Positions 15,223 to 24,174 of a DNA stretch of 26,396 bases are shown here, one piece after another. The position numbers were made by a program, and so were the translations under genes. The notes below the pieces were generated by a model that was not told the origin of the DNA, made no database searches, and worked only from the letters and a program-made list of their open reading frames with translations. Every line of letters starts with the position of its first letter. Position 1 is the stretch's first letter. Origin of the DNA: a virus; the IMG/VR virus record IMGVR_UViG_3300031772_001238, positions 1 through 26,396 of that record; one strand, written 5' to 3'.

Positions 15223-15990
15223 TTATCCTCTTTTATATAAATAAGGGTTATTTAAAAATCCAAATGGATCATATTGTTCTTCCATTGGAGCTGTACTCAT
15301 AGGTTTTAGTTTTAAAGAGCTTTCAGGTATGCCTTTAAATGGAGCAGAAATCTTCTGAGCAGGCTCCGCATTTTTTGCATTCTTTATCATTCTTTTCTCA
15401 ATTCTTTTTTGCTGACGAGCTTCTTTTCCTCCTCCGCCTCCTACATACAATGGAACCAATTGTAATGCCTGCTGACCCATACTTGTAACACCCTGCCACC
15501 CTTGTTGCGTAGCAGCAGTAGCAGCAGCCTGTGCATCTGCAGCCATTTGTTGTTGGCCTGCGACCTCTTCCAAATCTAACTGAACACCAACGTCACGAAG
15601 CCTGCTTTGTTCTTGCACTTTTAATTTCTCAAGGTCAGACAACTCCTTGCCCATTGCTGTCCTTATATCTCCCTGCATTTCGTTCTGAGCCATCTGGACT
15701 CTACCTGCTGTAGCCGCAGCTCCTCTCTCTTGCTCTCTACCTGCCTGTATAGCCTCAGCTCCTTGCACAAGAGCAGCCTCTCTCGCTAATTCGTAAGGTT
15801 CTTTTTGAACAGCTAACTTATCCATATAGTTAACCTCAAGCTTTTTACGAGCCTCAGCCATCGCCTTCTCTGCATCTCTTTGAGCCTGTGCTGCATTCTT
15901 TTCCTGATTAGCAGCCTGAACGAATGACGATGCAGTACTTGCTGCACTTAACGCCAATCCGCCTACCGCTATCGCTGTTGCTACTCCCAT
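15223..15990 (-). CDS. gp14-like internal virion protein (255 aa)
   Basis: Residues 3-27 are a small-residue hydrophobic helix (GVATAIAVGGLALSAASTAS). This is followed by a long Ala/Gln/Glu/Lys-rich helical stretch (about 28-165, for example QAQRDAEKAMAEARKKLEV) and a glycine run near residues 185-188 (VGGGGG). T7 gp14 and its relatives in many podoviruses have just this form: a membrane-inserting N-terminus and an alanine-rich coiled body, building the outer-membrane part of the ejection channel. It directly precedes the gp15-like and gp16-like genes, as in T7. It follows the acetyltransferase stop by 1 nt. Confidence 0.7.
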   Translation of the reverse strand: MGVATAIAVGGLALSAASTASSFVQAANQEKNAAQAQRDAEKAMAEARKKLEVNYMDKLAVQKEPYELAREAALVQGAEAIQAGREQERGAAATAGRVQMAQNEMQGDIRTAMGKELSDLEKLKVQEQSRLRDVGVQLDLEEVAGQQQMAADAQAAATAATQQGWQGVTSMGQQALQLVPLYVGGGGGKEARQQKRIEKRMIKNAKNAEPAQKISAPFKGIPESSLKLKPMSTAPMEEQYDPFGFLNNPYLYKRG

Positions 15991-15991
15991 C

Positions 15992-16405
15992 TTATAAAAT
16001 TTTTATCATTTCGCCTACATAACTATCTCCCTTAGTATAACCAAGTTCTTTATATATATTTACGAGGCTTTGGTTTTTAATTAAGGCATAACAATACTTA
16101 CTTCCTGAGTTTTTACAAACATTTGTAAGCGTCTCAATAAGCAAGTTAATAGCCTCTTTTCTTTGTGGCTTTTTCCTGTATGTTTTACTAGAAATAATCC
16201 AATCTACCCAAGCAACCTTTGAGTTGGTAACGTATGTAAACCCTGCACATACAGGCTCATCACCATCCATAATCATAAGACCACCTTTACCATCCTCAGG
16301 GAGAAAATCCTTTGCAGGCGCTTCCCATTTCCAATCATTCCACCAACCGACAAGGATTTCTTGATAGTCAGTATCTTTTAATAATCTTATATCTAATGAA
16401 TCCAT
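15992..16405 (-). CDS. GNAT-like N-acetyltransferase (137 aa)
   Basis: A compact GNAT-like fold: beta strands with GLMIMDGDEPVCAGFTYVT (42-60) and VAWVDWIISS (64-73), a helix starting around QRKEAINLLIETL (81-93), and the C-terminal segment IKNQSLVNIYKELGY (109-123), matching GNAT motif B in which Tyr118 is the common acid residue. The acetyl-CoA loop R/Q-x-x-G-x-G/A after strand 4 is replaced by YRKKPQRKEA, so the cofactor site is degenerate. The target is unknown; candidates are a virion protein or a host protein. Genes of this kind are recurrent next to ejection-protein genes in aquatic podoviruses. A TATCTTTG box just upstream could give it separate expression. Confidence 0.72.
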   Translation of the reverse strand: MDSLDIRLLKDTDYQEILVGWWNDWKWEAPAKDFLPEDGKGGLMIMDGDEPVCAGFTYVTNSKVAWVDWIISSKTYRKKPQRKEAINLLIETLTNVCKNSGSKYCYALIKNQSLVNIYKELGYTKGDSYVGEMIKIL

Positions 16406-16411
16406 ACACTA

Positions 16412-16419
16412 CAAAGATA
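16412..16419 (-). promoter_or_regulatory. Promoter -7 box in front of the acetyltransferase gene
   Basis: On the - strand TATCTTTG, followed by TA, fits the TAnnTTTG consensus. It lies in the 20-nt gap between two genes and not in coding sequence. The ATG is 6 nt downstream, so a transcript would be almost leaderless. No good TTG stands 16-20 nt upstream, so only one of the two promoter elements is present. Confidence 0.45.
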
Positions 16420-16425
16420 TTGAAT

Positions 16426-17223
16426 TTAAGGAAAACTTTTCATAACTTCAGAATTAACCGTAAACAACTCAATCTTACCGCTTGAATAGTTCTGCATAGT
16501 GAATGTCATATAGTGACCAAGCACTCCATGAGACTCCGCAACCGAGTTCTTAATATACAAGAAGTAGTTCACATCTCCCGGTATAGCAACAGTTCCCGGA
16601 GGACTCGTATCTATCACCAATCTGTTTACACCTGCAGGATAGTTAACAATTATATTCTGAACGATACCTGCCCAATTTAACTGAGCGGCATCAAAATAAA
16701 TAAAGTCACCAATACTTATGATACCACCTATTGCAATAAGTGGTTTTATAGAGAAATTAACGGTATTACCACCTGTAACAGTCAAACTATCACCAATTCC
16801 GTTTACACTCCTTAAAGCCAACTGCCCCTGAGAATTGTTTCTTACAATCGCAAAGTATGACGCTTCCTTCTTCTCAAAGAACCCTGCATCTACATATCCT
16901 GAGTACTGAAGGTCTGTTTGTAATTGCATACTCCAAGTGTCATCTCCTTCTAGGTTTATAGTCTTAAACAACTTGTTCTCAAGCGGAGAATTGTTTATAA
17001 CACTTTGCAACTGTGTTGCAGTAAATGCAAGTTCAGGATGATTTTGCCTATCCCACCAATCATAATAAAATGTATTTCTCGCATCGCTTACATTGTGCCT
17101 GTATAGATTACCTCCCTTGAATGTATATAGGTAGTTATTCATCCCCAATATGTAATCAGGATTGTACGAGTAAAATGAAGGCCACCCTTCAACACCGGGA
17201 CTATATGTTATTGTATATTGCAT
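16426..17223 (-). CDS. Tail-associated structural protein (265 aa)
   Basis: Predominantly beta, with an aromatic-rich N-terminal half: GWPSFYSYNPDYILGMNNY (13-31), then YTFKGGNLYRHN (33-44) and RNTFYYDWWD (49-58). Phrases of the type W-x-S-x-Y-S-Y and F-x-x-G-x-L-Y-x-H-N occur in tail proteins of Bacteroidota podoviruses, sometimes near the tail stabilisation protein. Later residues form regular short strands (for example NTVNFSIKPLIAIGGIISIG). It lies in the tail part of the operon, 1 nt after the 313-aa gene, so a role in the tail hub or receptor contact is likely. I cannot name a specific function. Confidence 0.6.
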   Translation of the reverse strand: MQYTITYSPGVEGWPSFYSYNPDYILGMNNYLYTFKGGNLYRHNVSDARNTFYYDWWDRQNHPELAFTATQLQSVINNSPLENKLFKTINLEGDDTWSMQLQTDLQYSGYVDAGFFEKKEASYFAIVRNNSQGQLALRSVNGIGDSLTVTGGNTVNFSIKPLIAIGGIISIGDFIYFDAAQLNWAGIVQNIIVNYPAGVNRLVIDTSPPGTVAIPGDVNYFLYIKNSVAESHGVLGHYMTFTMQNYSSGKIELFTVNSEVMKSFP

Positions 17224-17224
17224 A

Positions 17225-18166
17225 TTAACAAGTTTGTGATATTGATACTACTACCCCATTCTGTACCTCTATGGTATCATATGGAATTGGCAAAAAGTTT
17301 GTTTTGTAATATCCATTAGCTAATTTATTCTCACCATAAGCATCAGTAAATATCCAATCGTAAATGCCAACAAAAGGGTTAGCGCCATTTACAGGAGCTA
17401 CATAATAAGTTTGGTTAGTAGGTAATGCACATCTTATAATGTTATCATTTTCTTCCGTTGACCCTGTAAATGAACGAAGAAGAGCAGGGCAAAATACAAA
17501 TATATTGGAGCCGTCCGAATCAGGTTCGCATGGAGTAGCTATGCGTATCGTCATTGAATTAAACGAGTTGTCTAACTTAGGAATGACCATTATGCATTTG
17601 TCAGGATTAGCTAATGTAAGCAGGTTTGATGTAGAGGGTGATGTTACGGTTAAATCTCCTCCCGTTGGAAGAAAGTTAACCCCATCGTACCCGTATACAA
17701 GTAAATCTTGAGAAAGTCCACTCCCCACAAATCCGCAATTATCAGCAGCGTCTCCCAAATAGGTAAAGTCAGATATCGTTGACGCCGCTAAGTATCCAAA
17801 GGTTTCAGAGCTAACTTCATTATAATAAGTTCCATTAAAATCAACTGATATACCATTAGGGACATAATTTGGATAAAACTCAATAATTATTGCTCCTACA
17901 TCAGTAGGATTTGTTCCTGTATTTACATCTATAACATACACCCCTATATCAGCATTTGTAGTTACGTCAAACAATGGAATGCAATCTTGGCCACAGGGAG
18001 GACAGCTCTGCTGAGGCAATAACGAGCAGCCCACTTGCTCTCTTGTTATTAATCCATCGCTATAAAAACCATCAGCAGCGCATGCCGTCAAGGCTGCATC
18101 GTAAAATACAGCTGTAGCGGATCCAAGTGATGGAGCGTTTAAATAAAATGTTTGCTGTATCGGCAT
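17225..18166 (-). CDS. Cysteine-containing tail protein, receptor-binding candidate (313 aa)
   Basis: The N-terminus TFYLNAPSLGSATAVFYDAA (6-25) followed by DGFYSDGLITREQVGC and a cysteine cluster (Cys29, Cys47, Cys55, Cys58, Cys62; the run CPPCGQDC at 55-62) resembles a short beta module that recurs in Bacteroidota phage tail proteins. The rest is Thr/Asn/Ser/Gly-rich beta sequence without enzyme motifs, ending in Cys. The C-P-P-C spacing could bind a metal or form disulfides. It sits directly after the 1,683-aa tail protein, which also ends in a cysteine-rich region, so the two may assemble together at the tail tip. Function is inferred from composition and position. Confidence 0.6.
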   Translation of the reverse strand: MPIQQTFYLNAPSLGSATAVFYDAALTACAADGFYSDGLITREQVGCSLLPQQSCPPCGQDCIPLFDVTTNADIGVYVIDVNTGTNPTDVGAIIIEFYPNYVPNGISVDFNGTYYNEVSSETFGYLAASTISDFTYLGDAADNCGFVGSGLSQDLLVYGYDGVNFLPTGGDLTVTSPSTSNLLTLANPDKCIMVIPKLDNSFNSMTIRIATPCEPDSDGSNIFVFCPALLRSFTGSTEENDNIIRCALPTNQTYYVAPVNGANPFVGIYDWIFTDAYGENKLANGYYKTNFLPIPYDTIEVQNGVVVSISQTC

Positions 18167-18182
18167 AACTTGTTTTTAATTA

Positions 18183-21100
18183 TTAACAATTTGAAAAATC
18201 AACACATCCGTCATATGGCTCAATGGTACAATTTCCAAAAAGTTTATTTGGATTAAACCCTGTACGAACACAAATATACTTTGTTGTACCTGCTAAAAAA
18301 TTATCATTAACCTCTTGATTGCTGCAATTAATCCAAGCAATAAATGAATTTGTTATTGCTACAACTTTCCATTGAGTACAAAGATTATATTCGCAACATT
18401 TGCAAGTATTTGTCAAATAAAGATTGCTAATATCTCCAATATCTACTTCAGGAACTGTCCCAAACTCACAGCAAAACTTTTTATTAGCTCCAGATGCTAT
18501 ATTTATCGATACCTCTACCCCTGCCGTACAATCAAAATACTTAACTACAGAAGCAGGGTTTCTATTTGGATTAACATAAACGTAAGTAGAACATTTTGCG
18601 CATTCGGTTAATGATATATACGCATTCCCTTGTGTTACTTCATAGTCGGTACCGACCTCTACGCAAGTTTCATATACCTCGTCAGGATCTAGCTCTATTG
18701 TAAATGGAGCACTAGCGCATTTTCCACCCTGCGTAACTCCGATATCTACAATTGCAATTGTTGTAGAAGATAGATTTGTAATAGTAATATTTACGCAATC
18801 TGTAGTACACGTTTCGCAATTGCAACATACTTCTTTTTTGGGTTCTATAGATGTACTTTCTGCATAGCATAATTCAGACGCTATAGCATCTCTCATATCC
18901 CAAATTAAATACAGTATATCTCCCAACGTCTTATCAGGAACGTTAAAGTTTGCTTGGTATATTGGAGAGCTTCCTGTTATCGGACTAGCAACACTTGACA
19001 GCCCTATTGCAGTCAATATACTTGCAGGCGTGTTTGGATATAAAGTATTTGTTCTCAAATATCTAAACCTATCGTTCAATGGGTTGAATATAAAGTCATC
19101 AGGGAATATCTTATTCGTCTGTAAAGACATAGTGCTAAACTCAGGAGGGAATGCCCCTGCGCCCACATTACCTGTAGTTACATTGTATCTTGATACCAAT
19201 GGGTTAGCAGTTCCGCTAGCAAATGTCACTAAATTAGATTGCAATCCAGAGATGTAAGTCCCATTTGTATATCTATATTGAGTATGTATCTGCTGCCCTG
19301 CTTCTGTATTATTGCCAACTACTATCTCTACTATAGTCAACACCTCAGGCACCGGGCACTCTGCAGTTATCTGCAATACTAAATTGCCATTAGATGGTGT
19401 TATTGTTATAACAGCAGTCTCAACAGATATTGAGTTTTTGTAAAAAGTTATTTGACCATCGCCTGTAACAAGCCCTGAGCTATATGTATTTGTATTGTAT
19501 TCTACAGAAACCTCAAAATCATCTCCTGTAAAGCTAACAACAGACCAAGAGATTGTTGTTTGTCCTACAATTGAGTTCAAGTCAACGCAATAGGTAAGGG
19601 GCTCTGAAATAGATATCGTTTGAGTAATACCGCAAGCTAAACACTGTGGATTACTTGGTATAGGCGTGTCGTTTGTAACCAAAACGTACTCGTTCATATA
19701 TGGATCAAATCCGCCTAGCTTCTGAGTGCTGAAGGAATCGTTAAACATATCTCTAAACCACGTTCTCATATTTTGCTCAGAAATAATTTTTATCTGATCG
19801 CTTGAGTATGAGTCTCCCATTAATTGAAGCACAGCGCCACGCTTGACGTCAGTAAAGTATCTGCTTGCTCCCCATTGAACATAACTCTCAGGATTAAAAC
19901 TAATACCATATTTCTCTGTACGAGCAATCTGCGTACCTAACACCTCAGGCACTGAAGATATCGCCCCTCCGCCTGTTGAGTCTGATAATAAGTTCTTCCC
20001 TGCTAGTACATAAGATATCTTATCTTCTTGTAAAACAAGAACGTCAGTCTCTCTGCCGTCTAATTTATATATTGGACCAAATGATGTCTCTAGGGTTTTA
20101 AAATTTAAAAGGCCTAGATTAAATTCATTAAGTTTATTTACATTAGTCTCTGCGTTATACACACCGCTATAGGTAATGTCCGCAAACCTATCTGCTTCCT
20201 TATATTCCTGTGCTGCAACAACATTTACTCTTTCTCCTAAGTTGAAGCTTCTTCCAATTATAGAATCTCTTATCTTATAACCCTCTGCACCATTGCCAAA
20301 ACAAAAGCAATTAAAAAATTCAGTATCTACAACACCTGCTATGCCACCTGCAATATCTTGGTCAGTTACGTTTCCCATATGGTTCCCGTCATCATCTATA
20401 GAAAATGATAAGTTATTCTCATAAAACACATCGGGCAAGGCATCTTGCGGTTCTGTTTCAAATATTATAAGACCAACTGCTCTGTATACTTCTATTCTAG
20501 CATCTACACAATATGCTCTACTATTTGAATAATTCGTACCGGGACAACTAAGTCCTGTTGTTAAGCCTAGCGTTAATTGGTTATTTGATGTATTTCTAAA
20601 AAACTGAAAATAACAAGTATCAAAGCTATCAGGACCAAATGCAAAGTCTGTCCTTAATGTAGGTAAAAATGTAAGCGTAGTTACGCCATCCAAGCTGTAC
20701 CCTGTATTTAAAGTTAATGCTATATTATCTCCTATAAACCACTCATACATATTATCATAATTCGAAGTAGATATATACGTTTTTTGAAGAACATACCCTC
20801 TTCTTTCGCACTTTCTTCTCACGCCTACGCGCTCAAACTTTATATCAAATATCACTCTACTACCTGCAGGAATAGAGTAGTCTATATACGCACCCGGACT
20901 GCTAGGATCATCAATATTTGCAGGATACTGCAATCTATTGGAGTATCCTCCTTGCCAATCAGATATGGCACATACGCCTCTAACTCCATAATCTACATAT
21001 GAATTAACAACAGAAGCTACTGAAAAGCTATTTGCTTTCATTTTCATATACACACCTGCAGGGATGCTTCCTGCAACAGCAGGATTTATTATAAAATTCG

Positions 21101-23234
21101 AAATTTTAGAGTCTTTTTCTAATACTGTAGCGTATTCGCAATTTGGCAATGCGCCATTTGTATCCGCTTTAACTATATACCTATCTCCAACCTCAACCTT
21201 TCTTATATTTTCTCCTTCCAAAAGAAAATATGTAGCATTGGTGTCTTTATCTGTAAAAAATAAACTTGTATATATTATCTCATAATTTTCTGCATCAGGC
21301 TTTACAACAAACTTGTATCTCTTTGCCCAAGATGGAGCTATCTGTGTTGTAGGTATAGTAACACGTATTTGATTTTGATAAATAGAAAATCCACAAGGGA
21401 CGTGCACTGTGTCATTTAAATTGCTAACTAATGCAGTAGATGATCGGTTAAACTCATCCATATATACTATACCAACTTGATACCCTCTATTGCTGTGTAA
21501 ACTTCTTGGTGTAGATATTTTTTGATAAATCGCATCTGCAAATAATATCTTATAATACTCGTAATAATAATTTGTAGGAGTATTCAAATTGTCAACAAAT
21601 TGCATTGAAATAATTTGAAGCCCTATCTCGTCACTTCCCGGAGATGTTATTATTTCTATAGCTTGTTCTATATTAGATATTCCACTTGCGTACTTTGAAA
21701 CTGTACCAAGATTCAGAATACTACAATTTATTTGATCCGTAAAAGTTGATCCGGAACAAGACGTTTGTACTCCTAATATAGGGCTATATACAGGCTTTAT
21801 ATTTCCTGAGGGCAAAGATGTTCCAATAAATTGCTGAAACTCAACGCTAGTAGCTAATTGATACACTGATGTGTAGTCTTGACTCAATATAAATGTAAAA
21901 GAGCCATCAACAAGACCTGTATTCGTTGTGGGATTGGGGCTTGGTAAAGCTCCCCAAGCAGAATGTGTTATTCTTAAATCTAAAGATATAGACGCACCTT
22001 GCGTTAAAGGGAGCCCGTTTAAATCTAAATATACAATAGAGTCTACTATAGTAACAGGAAGCGCAGGTTGTATACTATAATATCCTGACGCAAGACGCGT
22101 AGGAATACTCTCATCTCCAACACTTGTAGTTATAAGCTCTGTTGTGTACTCTAACTTTGTTGGGTTGTCATTCTTGTCTTTTAAATCATACCCTTCCATA
22201 TAATTACCATACATCAGCCTGTTGCCCATAATTGTTTGAGCTTTAGCGTAACGCGGAACGTTATCATAAAGCCTTAAAAGCTCATTAGAAGAAAGTATGG
22301 TAAATATCTTGCTATCGCTAAATGTATATTGTACATCAGCGTAGTTTGATGTTTTTTCAAAAGTATCTATTACTTTTATTATATTATTATTTGCTTGTTT
22401 AAATAACAAATCAATAGCAGTAACTAAAGGTCCGCCTGTATTATATGTAACAACAGCCGTATTAAATTGGTTTGCCATTCCCTCATTTAAAAACGAATCA
22501 ACACTAAAACTAAAATTATTCGGAGAAAATGCTATATCAGACCATTGCGATGTAGCTGAATACTCTCCATCCGCATATCTATACCTATAAGCAAAAGATA
22601 TAAATCTTGTTTCTAAAAAATTTGATTGACCTGCAGTATTAATAAGACTTATTGTAGGAGACTCACTAGGGGGCTTCTTTATGACAAGCAACTCCTCTGC
22701 TGTAACCTCATCTATATCGCCAATAGGATTGGCGTAGTTCTTTTTTGAATTTATAAATCTAGGAGCGTTATAATCATCAGTAAAATACAAGAAATCACCT
22801 ATGACATTCACTCCTGTGATTAAATATAAGTCATTAAAATTAAGAATGGTATTAACGCCACCTCCATCATCTATGCTAATAACGTGATAAGCAAGTATTC
22901 CTGTAAACACGTTAAATGATACAATCATATCCAACTTGCCTGTTGCGCCTACGGTAAAAGCAGAGTCGTGTACAAACCAATATATAGTTTCATTTGCGCT
23001 ATCCTCAATGGCTCCTATACACTTAGCGGCAATACTCAACTGAGTGCCATCTATATATCTCAATTCAGTTAATGGTATATTTCCTTTAGTATTCTCTATA
23101 ACACCAACCTCAGACTGCTCTGTTGAGCCCATCCTTACGTTCATAGCGTCTACATACTCACCTTCAGGTAATAAGCGTTGGTCTACTACCTTATTCATTC
23201 TACCTGCTATGAAGTTCCTTGAAAATTTTGCCAT
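18183..23234 (-). CDS. Large tail stabilisation / tail-tube B-like protein (1,683 aa)
   Basis: The N-terminus (residues 7-52: NFIAGRMNKVVDQRLLPEGE, then YVDAMNVRMG and GVIENTKGN) is the characteristic opening of tail stabilisation proteins of crAss-like and related Bacteroidota podoviruses, similar in role to P22 gp10 and T7 gp12. Most of the protein is beta strand, as in a propeller-type tail hub, including a predicted tail-platform region up to about residue 1150. Around 1165-1250 an Ig-like insert begins after CLACG. The last 214 residues (1470-1683) contain 21 cysteines arranged in three repeats. Proteins of this group are usually shorter, so the C-terminal part looks like an added receptor-binding or adhesin section. 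It follows the tail-tube gene by 1 nt. Confidence 0.82.
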   Translation of the reverse strand: MAKFSRNFIAGRMNKVVDQRLLPEGEYVDAMNVRMGSTEQSEVGVIENTKGNIPLTELRYIDGTQLSIAAKCIGAIEDSANETIYWFVHDSAFTVGATGKLDMIVSFNVFTGILAYHVISIDDGGGVNTILNFNDLYLITGVNVIGDFLYFTDDYNAPRFINSKKNYANPIGDIDEVTAEELLVIKKPPSESPTISLINTAGQSNFLETRFISFAYRYRYADGEYSATSQWSDIAFSPNNFSFSVDSFLNEGMANQFNTAVVTYNTGGPLVTAIDLLFKQANNNIIKVIDTFEKTSNYADVQYTFSDSKIFTILSSNELLRLYDNVPRYAKAQTIMGNRLMYGNYMEGYDLKDKNDNPTKLEYTTELITTSVGDESIPTRLASGYYSIQPALPVTIVDSIVYLDLNGLPLTQGASISLDLRITHSAWGALPSPNPTTNTGLVDGSFTFILSQDYTSVYQLATSVEFQQFIGTSLPSGNIKPVYSPILGVQTSCSGSTFTDQINCSILNLGTVSKYASGISNIEQAIEIITSPGSDEIGLQIISMQFVDNLNTPTNYYYEYYKILFADAIYQKISTPRSLHSNRGYQVGIVYMDEFNRSSTALVSNLNDTVHVPCGFSIYQNQIRVTIPTTQIAPSWAKRYKFVVKPDAENYEIIYTSLFFTDKDTNATYFLLEGENIRKVEVGDRYIVKADTNGALPNCEYATVLEKDSKISNFIINPAVAGSIPAGVYMKMKANSFSVASVVNSYVDYGVRGVCAISDWQGGYSNRLQYPANIDDPSSPGAYIDYSIPAGSRVIFDIKFERVGVRRKCERRGYVLQKTYISTSNYDNMYEWFIGDNIALTLNTGYSLDGVTTLTFLPTLRTDFAFGPDSFDTCYFQFFRNTSNNQLTLGLTTGLSCPGTNYSNSRAYCVDARIEVYRAVGLIIFETEPQDALPDVFYENNLSFSIDDDGNHMGNVTDQDIAGGIAGVVDTEFFNCFCFGNGAEGYKIRDSIIGRSFNLGERVNVVAAQEYKEADRFADITYSGVYNAETNVNKLNEFNLGLLNFKTLETSFGPIYKLDGRETDVLVLQEDKISYVLAGKNLLSDSTGGGAISSVPEVLGTQIARTEKYGISFNPESYVQWGASRYFTDVKRGAVLQLMGDSYSSDQIKIISEQNMRTWFRDMFNDSFSTQKLGGFDPYMNEYVLVTNDTPIPSNPQCLACGITQTISISEPLTYCVDLNSIVGQTTISWSVVSFTGDDFEVSVEYNTNTYSSGLVTGDGQITFYKNSISVETAVITITPSNGNLVLQITAECPVPEVLTIVEIVVGNNTEAGQQIHTQYRYTNGTYISGLQSNLVTFASGTANPLVSRYNVTTGNVGAGAFPPEFSTMSLQTNKIFPDDFIFNPLNDRFRYLRTNTLYPNTPASILTAIGLSSVASPITGSSPIYQANFNVPDKTLGDILYLIWDMRDAIASELCYAESTSIEPKKEVCCNCETCTTDCVNITITNLSSTTIAIVDIGVTQGGKCASAPFTIELDPDEVYETCVEVGTDYEVTQGNAYISLTECAKCSTYVYVNPNRNPASVVKYFDCTAGVEVSINIASGANKKFCCEFGTVPEVDIGDISNLYLTNTCKCCEYNLCTQWKVVAITNSFIAWINCSNQEVNDNFLAGTTKYICVRTGFNPNKLFGNCTIEPYDGCVDFSNC
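18204..18719 (-). repeat. Coding region for three cysteine repeats in the tail protein
   Basis: Residues 1506-1677 of the tail protein contain three copies of the spacing Cys-x(17-18)-Cys-x3-Gly-x7-Gly-x(8-10)-Cys. The copies start at Cys1506, Cys1569 and Cys1637, with middle cysteines at 1524, 1588 and 1655. The period is 64-67 residues. The DNA copies are too diverged to show as nucleotide repeats, so the duplication is old or the pattern is held by selection. Confidence 0.7.
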
Positions 23235-23235
23235 A

Positions 23236-24159
23236 TTATTTAATTACTTTGTCCATACCTCTTAGATTCATTAATAATCTTCCCGGATGGATATTACTGA
23301 TTCTTATTTTTGCATTTCTAAGTAACGAAGACTTGTCTTTTCTAGCACGATTTACAACATACTCTTGAGTGTTAAACTTTGAGTTAAGCAACTCGTATTT
23401 GATAGCAGCATAAACGTAATGCTCAAACAGCTTATTTACAGATACCAAAGACTCATCTCCATTCTCCATACCATCTGATATATACTCAAGTATGCAAGAC
23501 TCTCCTGACATACTTGAATCAAAGTTAATCACCCCTGCCTTCTTGTCAATATTGAATGTAGGGTTGAAATTAGCCGTTTCTGTGTTCAATCCAAAGCTTG
23601 CACCTATTGAGCAGTCAAAATACCAATTTCCGTCTACATTCCATCCCGACTGCCCATTAAACTGATTCCCTTGATTAAGGTAAATACTTTTCTTTGTGTT
23701 ATGTAGCCTATCGTAGTCTATCTCTGAGTTTTGCGGCTGAAGTATATTCCCATTCTGATCAAACAAAATGTTCCCTTTGTTGTCCTGCAAGTAAGCATTT
23801 GATGAAAGCGTTTGAATGTTCTCAGTCAATGGTCTTAATAAACCATCCTTGTATAAAGATATCCTAACCCAATTCACAAAGTCAGAAGGAAGAACATATC
23901 TTAAAGAATCGGCTACAGATAACTGCAATACTTTAATTTCTTTGAAAGCATCATAGTTCAATTCCTGTATCGCTCTTTTAGCGTGGAACAATATCTTGTA
24001 CCTCTCTTCATTATTAACTAACGAATGATTACCAGTGTGCATCAACAAGAAGTTGGTTACAATATCTTGTAAACTTACATATTGGTATGAGCCCCAATTG
24101 GCATCCTGTGGGGCAACCCCATTATTGTCATAATACTCGTATTGTGATATATAAGCCAT
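23236..24159 (-). CDS. Tail tube protein A / adaptor-like protein (307 aa)
   Basis: The first 120 residues have the T7 gp11 / P22 gp4-like plan: YVSLQDIVTNFLL (27-39), then ERYKILFHAKRAIQELNYDA (52-71), a pair of helices, a VLQLSVADSLRYVLPSDFV segment (75-94), and the WVRISLYKDG strand that follows. The middle carries aromatic beta strands (GWNVDGNWYFDCSIG). The C-terminal helices (LFEHYVYAAIKYELLNSK) fit docking on the portal ring. Its position between the 325-aa gene and the large stabilisation protein agrees with the head-to-tail connection. The name follows from sequence pattern and order, not from a specific catalytic or binding residue. Confidence 0.7.
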   Translation of the reverse strand: MAYISQYEYYDNNGVAPQDANWGSYQYVSLQDIVTNFLLMHTGNHSLVNNEERYKILFHAKRAIQELNYDAFKEIKVLQLSVADSLRYVLPSDFVNWVRISLYKDGLLRPLTENIQTLSSNAYLQDNKGNILFDQNGNILQPQNSEIDYDRLHNTKKSIYLNQGNQFNGQSGWNVDGNWYFDCSIGASFGLNTETANFNPTFNIDKKAGVINFDSSMSGESCILEYISDGMENGDESLVSVNKLFEHYVYAAIKYELLNSKFNTQEYVVNRARKDKSSLLRNAKIRISNIHPGRLLMNLRGMDKVIK

Positions 24160-24174
24160 AAGGTAATATATTTA

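Noticed and set aside
17497-17504. TATATTTG on the - strand inside the 313-aa gene
   Set aside because: It encodes part of an Ile-Phe-Val stretch, has no TTG at the right distance and no gene start follows.
18271-18278. TATATTTG on the - strand near the end of the 1,683-aa gene
   Set aside because: It falls in codons for Ile-Cys of the third cysteine repeat and lacks a TTG upstream; could drive the 313-aa gene but is more simply coding.
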